The position numbers and the translations under genes were made by a program. Below, one piece after another: positions 5,889 through 6,576 of a stretch of DNA of 6,576 nt. Under the pieces are notes generated by a model. That model had not been told where the DNA came from, ran no database searches, and saw nothing but the letters and a program-made list of their open reading frames with translations. The first letter of the stretch is position 1, and each line of letters opens with the position of its first letter. This DNA is from a bacterium (GTDB taxonomy: Bacteria; Verrucomicrobiota; Verrucomicrobiia; Chthoniobacterales; Terrimicrobiaceae): positions 1 to 6,576 of the forward strand of contig RFZT01000136.1 in assembly GCA_009920585.1 (NCBI GenBank). The letters are read 5' to 3'.

Positions 5889-6576
5889 TTGAAGAAAACC
5901 ACGCTCGCCCTCAAAGCCATTGCGGCATTATGCCTGACCACTCGTCTTCTGTTGGCCGCCGATCACACTCCCGACTACGCTGCCGAGGTGGGAGAACTTC
6001 GCTGCGAATTCCGTGTGAATCCGCTCGCAATTGATGCCGCGAAGCCGGGGCTGAGTTGGAAACTGGAAACGGGAAACCGGAAACCTGAAAGAGGAATTCG
6101 GCAGACGGCCTACCAAATCCTCGTTGCCTCGACGCTGGAAAACCTCGCCAAGGATCAGGGCGACCTCTGGGACAGCGGCAAGGTGGTCTCCGACCAAAGC
6201 GTCCACATCGATTATCGGGGAAAACCTCTCGCCTCGGGTGGGCTTTGCCATTGGAAGGTGCGCGTGTGGGAAGAAAAATTGGAAGGCAGAAACCGGAAAC
6301 CGGAAAAAGAGGCAGTGACTGCATGGAGCAAGCCGGCGTTTTGGAGAATGGGCATCCTGAAGCCGGCCGATCCTGCGGCACCGTCGGGTTGGGTTGGAAA
6401 GTGGATCAGTTTTCCGGGTGAGGACCTGAATCTCTCGCCCTGGATGAGGAAGTCGTTCGACCTGCCCGCCGTGCCGAGCCGCGCGTTTGTAACCGTCAAC
6501 ATCGCCGGCTACGCGGAGCTTTACATCAATGGGCAAAAGGTCGGCACCGATGTCCTCACGCCGGCGGTCTCCGACA
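5889..6576 (+). CDS. Secreted GH78-type alpha-L-rhamnosidase, N-terminal 229 residues (continues past window end)
   Basis: The frame is open from TTG 5889 to the window edge. TTG is chosen because it begins an export signal (KKTTLALKAIAALCLTTRLL, cleavage near LLA-AD) and I find no ATG in this frame upstream; there is no Shine-Dalgarno sequence. The mature part begins with the hallmark GH78 N-terminal Ig-like domain: ELRCEFRVNPLAID (36-49), PGLSW (53-57), RGIRQTAYQILVAS (68-81), then DLWDSGKV, HWKVRVWE and AWSKPAFWRMG. From WVGKWI (168-173) the next, jelly-roll domain begins, with GYAELYINGQKVG (207-219) and DVLTP. The catalytic (alpha/alpha)6 barrel lies outside the window. The family removes terminal alpha-L-rhamnose from polysaccharides and glycosides. 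Two loops are lengthened by GGAAACC-type repeats (residues about 57-68 and 131-141). It follows the broken esterase by 115 bp. Family assignment is confident from the motifs; the exact start is less so. Confidence 0.88.
   Translation, partial: MKKTTLALKAIAALCLTTRLLLAADHTPDYAAEVGELRCEFRVNPLAIDAAKPGLSWKLETGNRKPERGIRQTAYQILVASTLENLAKDQGDLWDSGKVVSDQSVHIDYRGKPLASGGLCHWKVRVWEEKLEGRNRKPEKEAVTAWSKPAFWRMGILKPADPAAPSGWVGKWISFPGEDLNLSPWMRKSFDLPAVPSRAFVTVNIAGYAELYINGQKVGTDVLTPAVSD
6058..6092 (+). repeat. Heptamer tandem array, GGAAACC-type, inside the rhamnosidase gene (array 1)
   Basis: Five consecutive 7-base units are in register: GGAAACT (6058), GGAAACG (6065), GGAAACC (6072), GGAAACC (6079) and a degenerate TGAAAGA (6086). 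It encodes KLETGNRKPER, between PGLSW and GIRQTAYQI. Usual GH78 proteins, as I recall them, have a shorter loop here; the extra TGNRKPE corresponds to 21 bp, exactly three heptamers, which keeps the frame. Confidence 0.85.
6281..6308 (+). repeat. Heptamer tandem array, GGAAACC-type, inside the rhamnosidase gene (array 2)
   Basis: Four consecutive 7-base units: GGAAGGC (6281), AGAAACC (6288), GGAAACC (6295) and GGAAAAA (6302). It encodes LEGRNRKPEKE between VRVWEE and AVTAWSKP, a variable surface loop in the family. It contains the same NRKPE word in the same reading phase as the first array, about 220 bp upstream. Confidence 0.75.

Noticed and set aside
5928..6536. Minus-strand open frames rich in F-R-F-P-V-S words
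   Set aside because: They are the reverse reading of the GGAAACC arrays and of the rhamnosidase gene, which is supported by clear family motifs on the + strand.

Overview
The window looks like part of a carbohydrate-degradation locus from a bacterium of the PVC group (Verrucomicrobiota, Kiritimatiellota or Lentisphaerota type). This is inferred from style rather than from a marker gene. The coding DNA is moderately GC-rich, almost every product carries an export signal, no start has a recognisable Shine-Dalgarno sequence, no SusC/SusD-type genes are visible, and esterase and rhamnosidase families that are often expanded in that group stand side by side. All genes read on the + strand with short gaps (23, 56 and 115 bp), so one transcript could cover them.

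Layout: 1-172 is a non-coding leader with weak promoter-like sequence. 173-3244 encodes a 1023-residue lipoprotein with a predicted barrel-type catalytic region and a C-terminal beta-sandwich; I recognise it as hydrolase-like but cannot assign a family. 3268-4527 encodes a secreted alpha/beta-hydrolase of the acetyl xylan esterase / dienelactone hydrolase type. 4584-5773 is a tandem paralogue of that esterase, broken by a net loss of about 46 bp that removes the oxyanion-hole HGGGG segment and shifts the frame. 5889 to the window end is the N-terminal 229 residues of a secreted GH78-type alpha-L-rhamnosidase, which probably starts at TTG and continues beyond the window.

Working model (inference): the lipoprotein acts at the cell surface or in the periplasm on a polysaccharide, the esterase removes acetyl or other ester groups, and the rhamnosidase removes terminal L-rhamnose. 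An acetylated, rhamnose-containing polysaccharide would fit, but the sequence does not identify it.

The most unusual features are two short tandem arrays of a GGAAACC-like heptamer inside the rhamnosidase gene. They sit in two separate loops and both encode NRKPE. The heptamer has no stop codon in any of the six frames, so it could spread through coding DNA with little damage. Next in interest are the frame-breaking deletion in the second esterase and the patchy, near-identical blocks shared by the two esterase copies. I found no complete new defence or mobile system.
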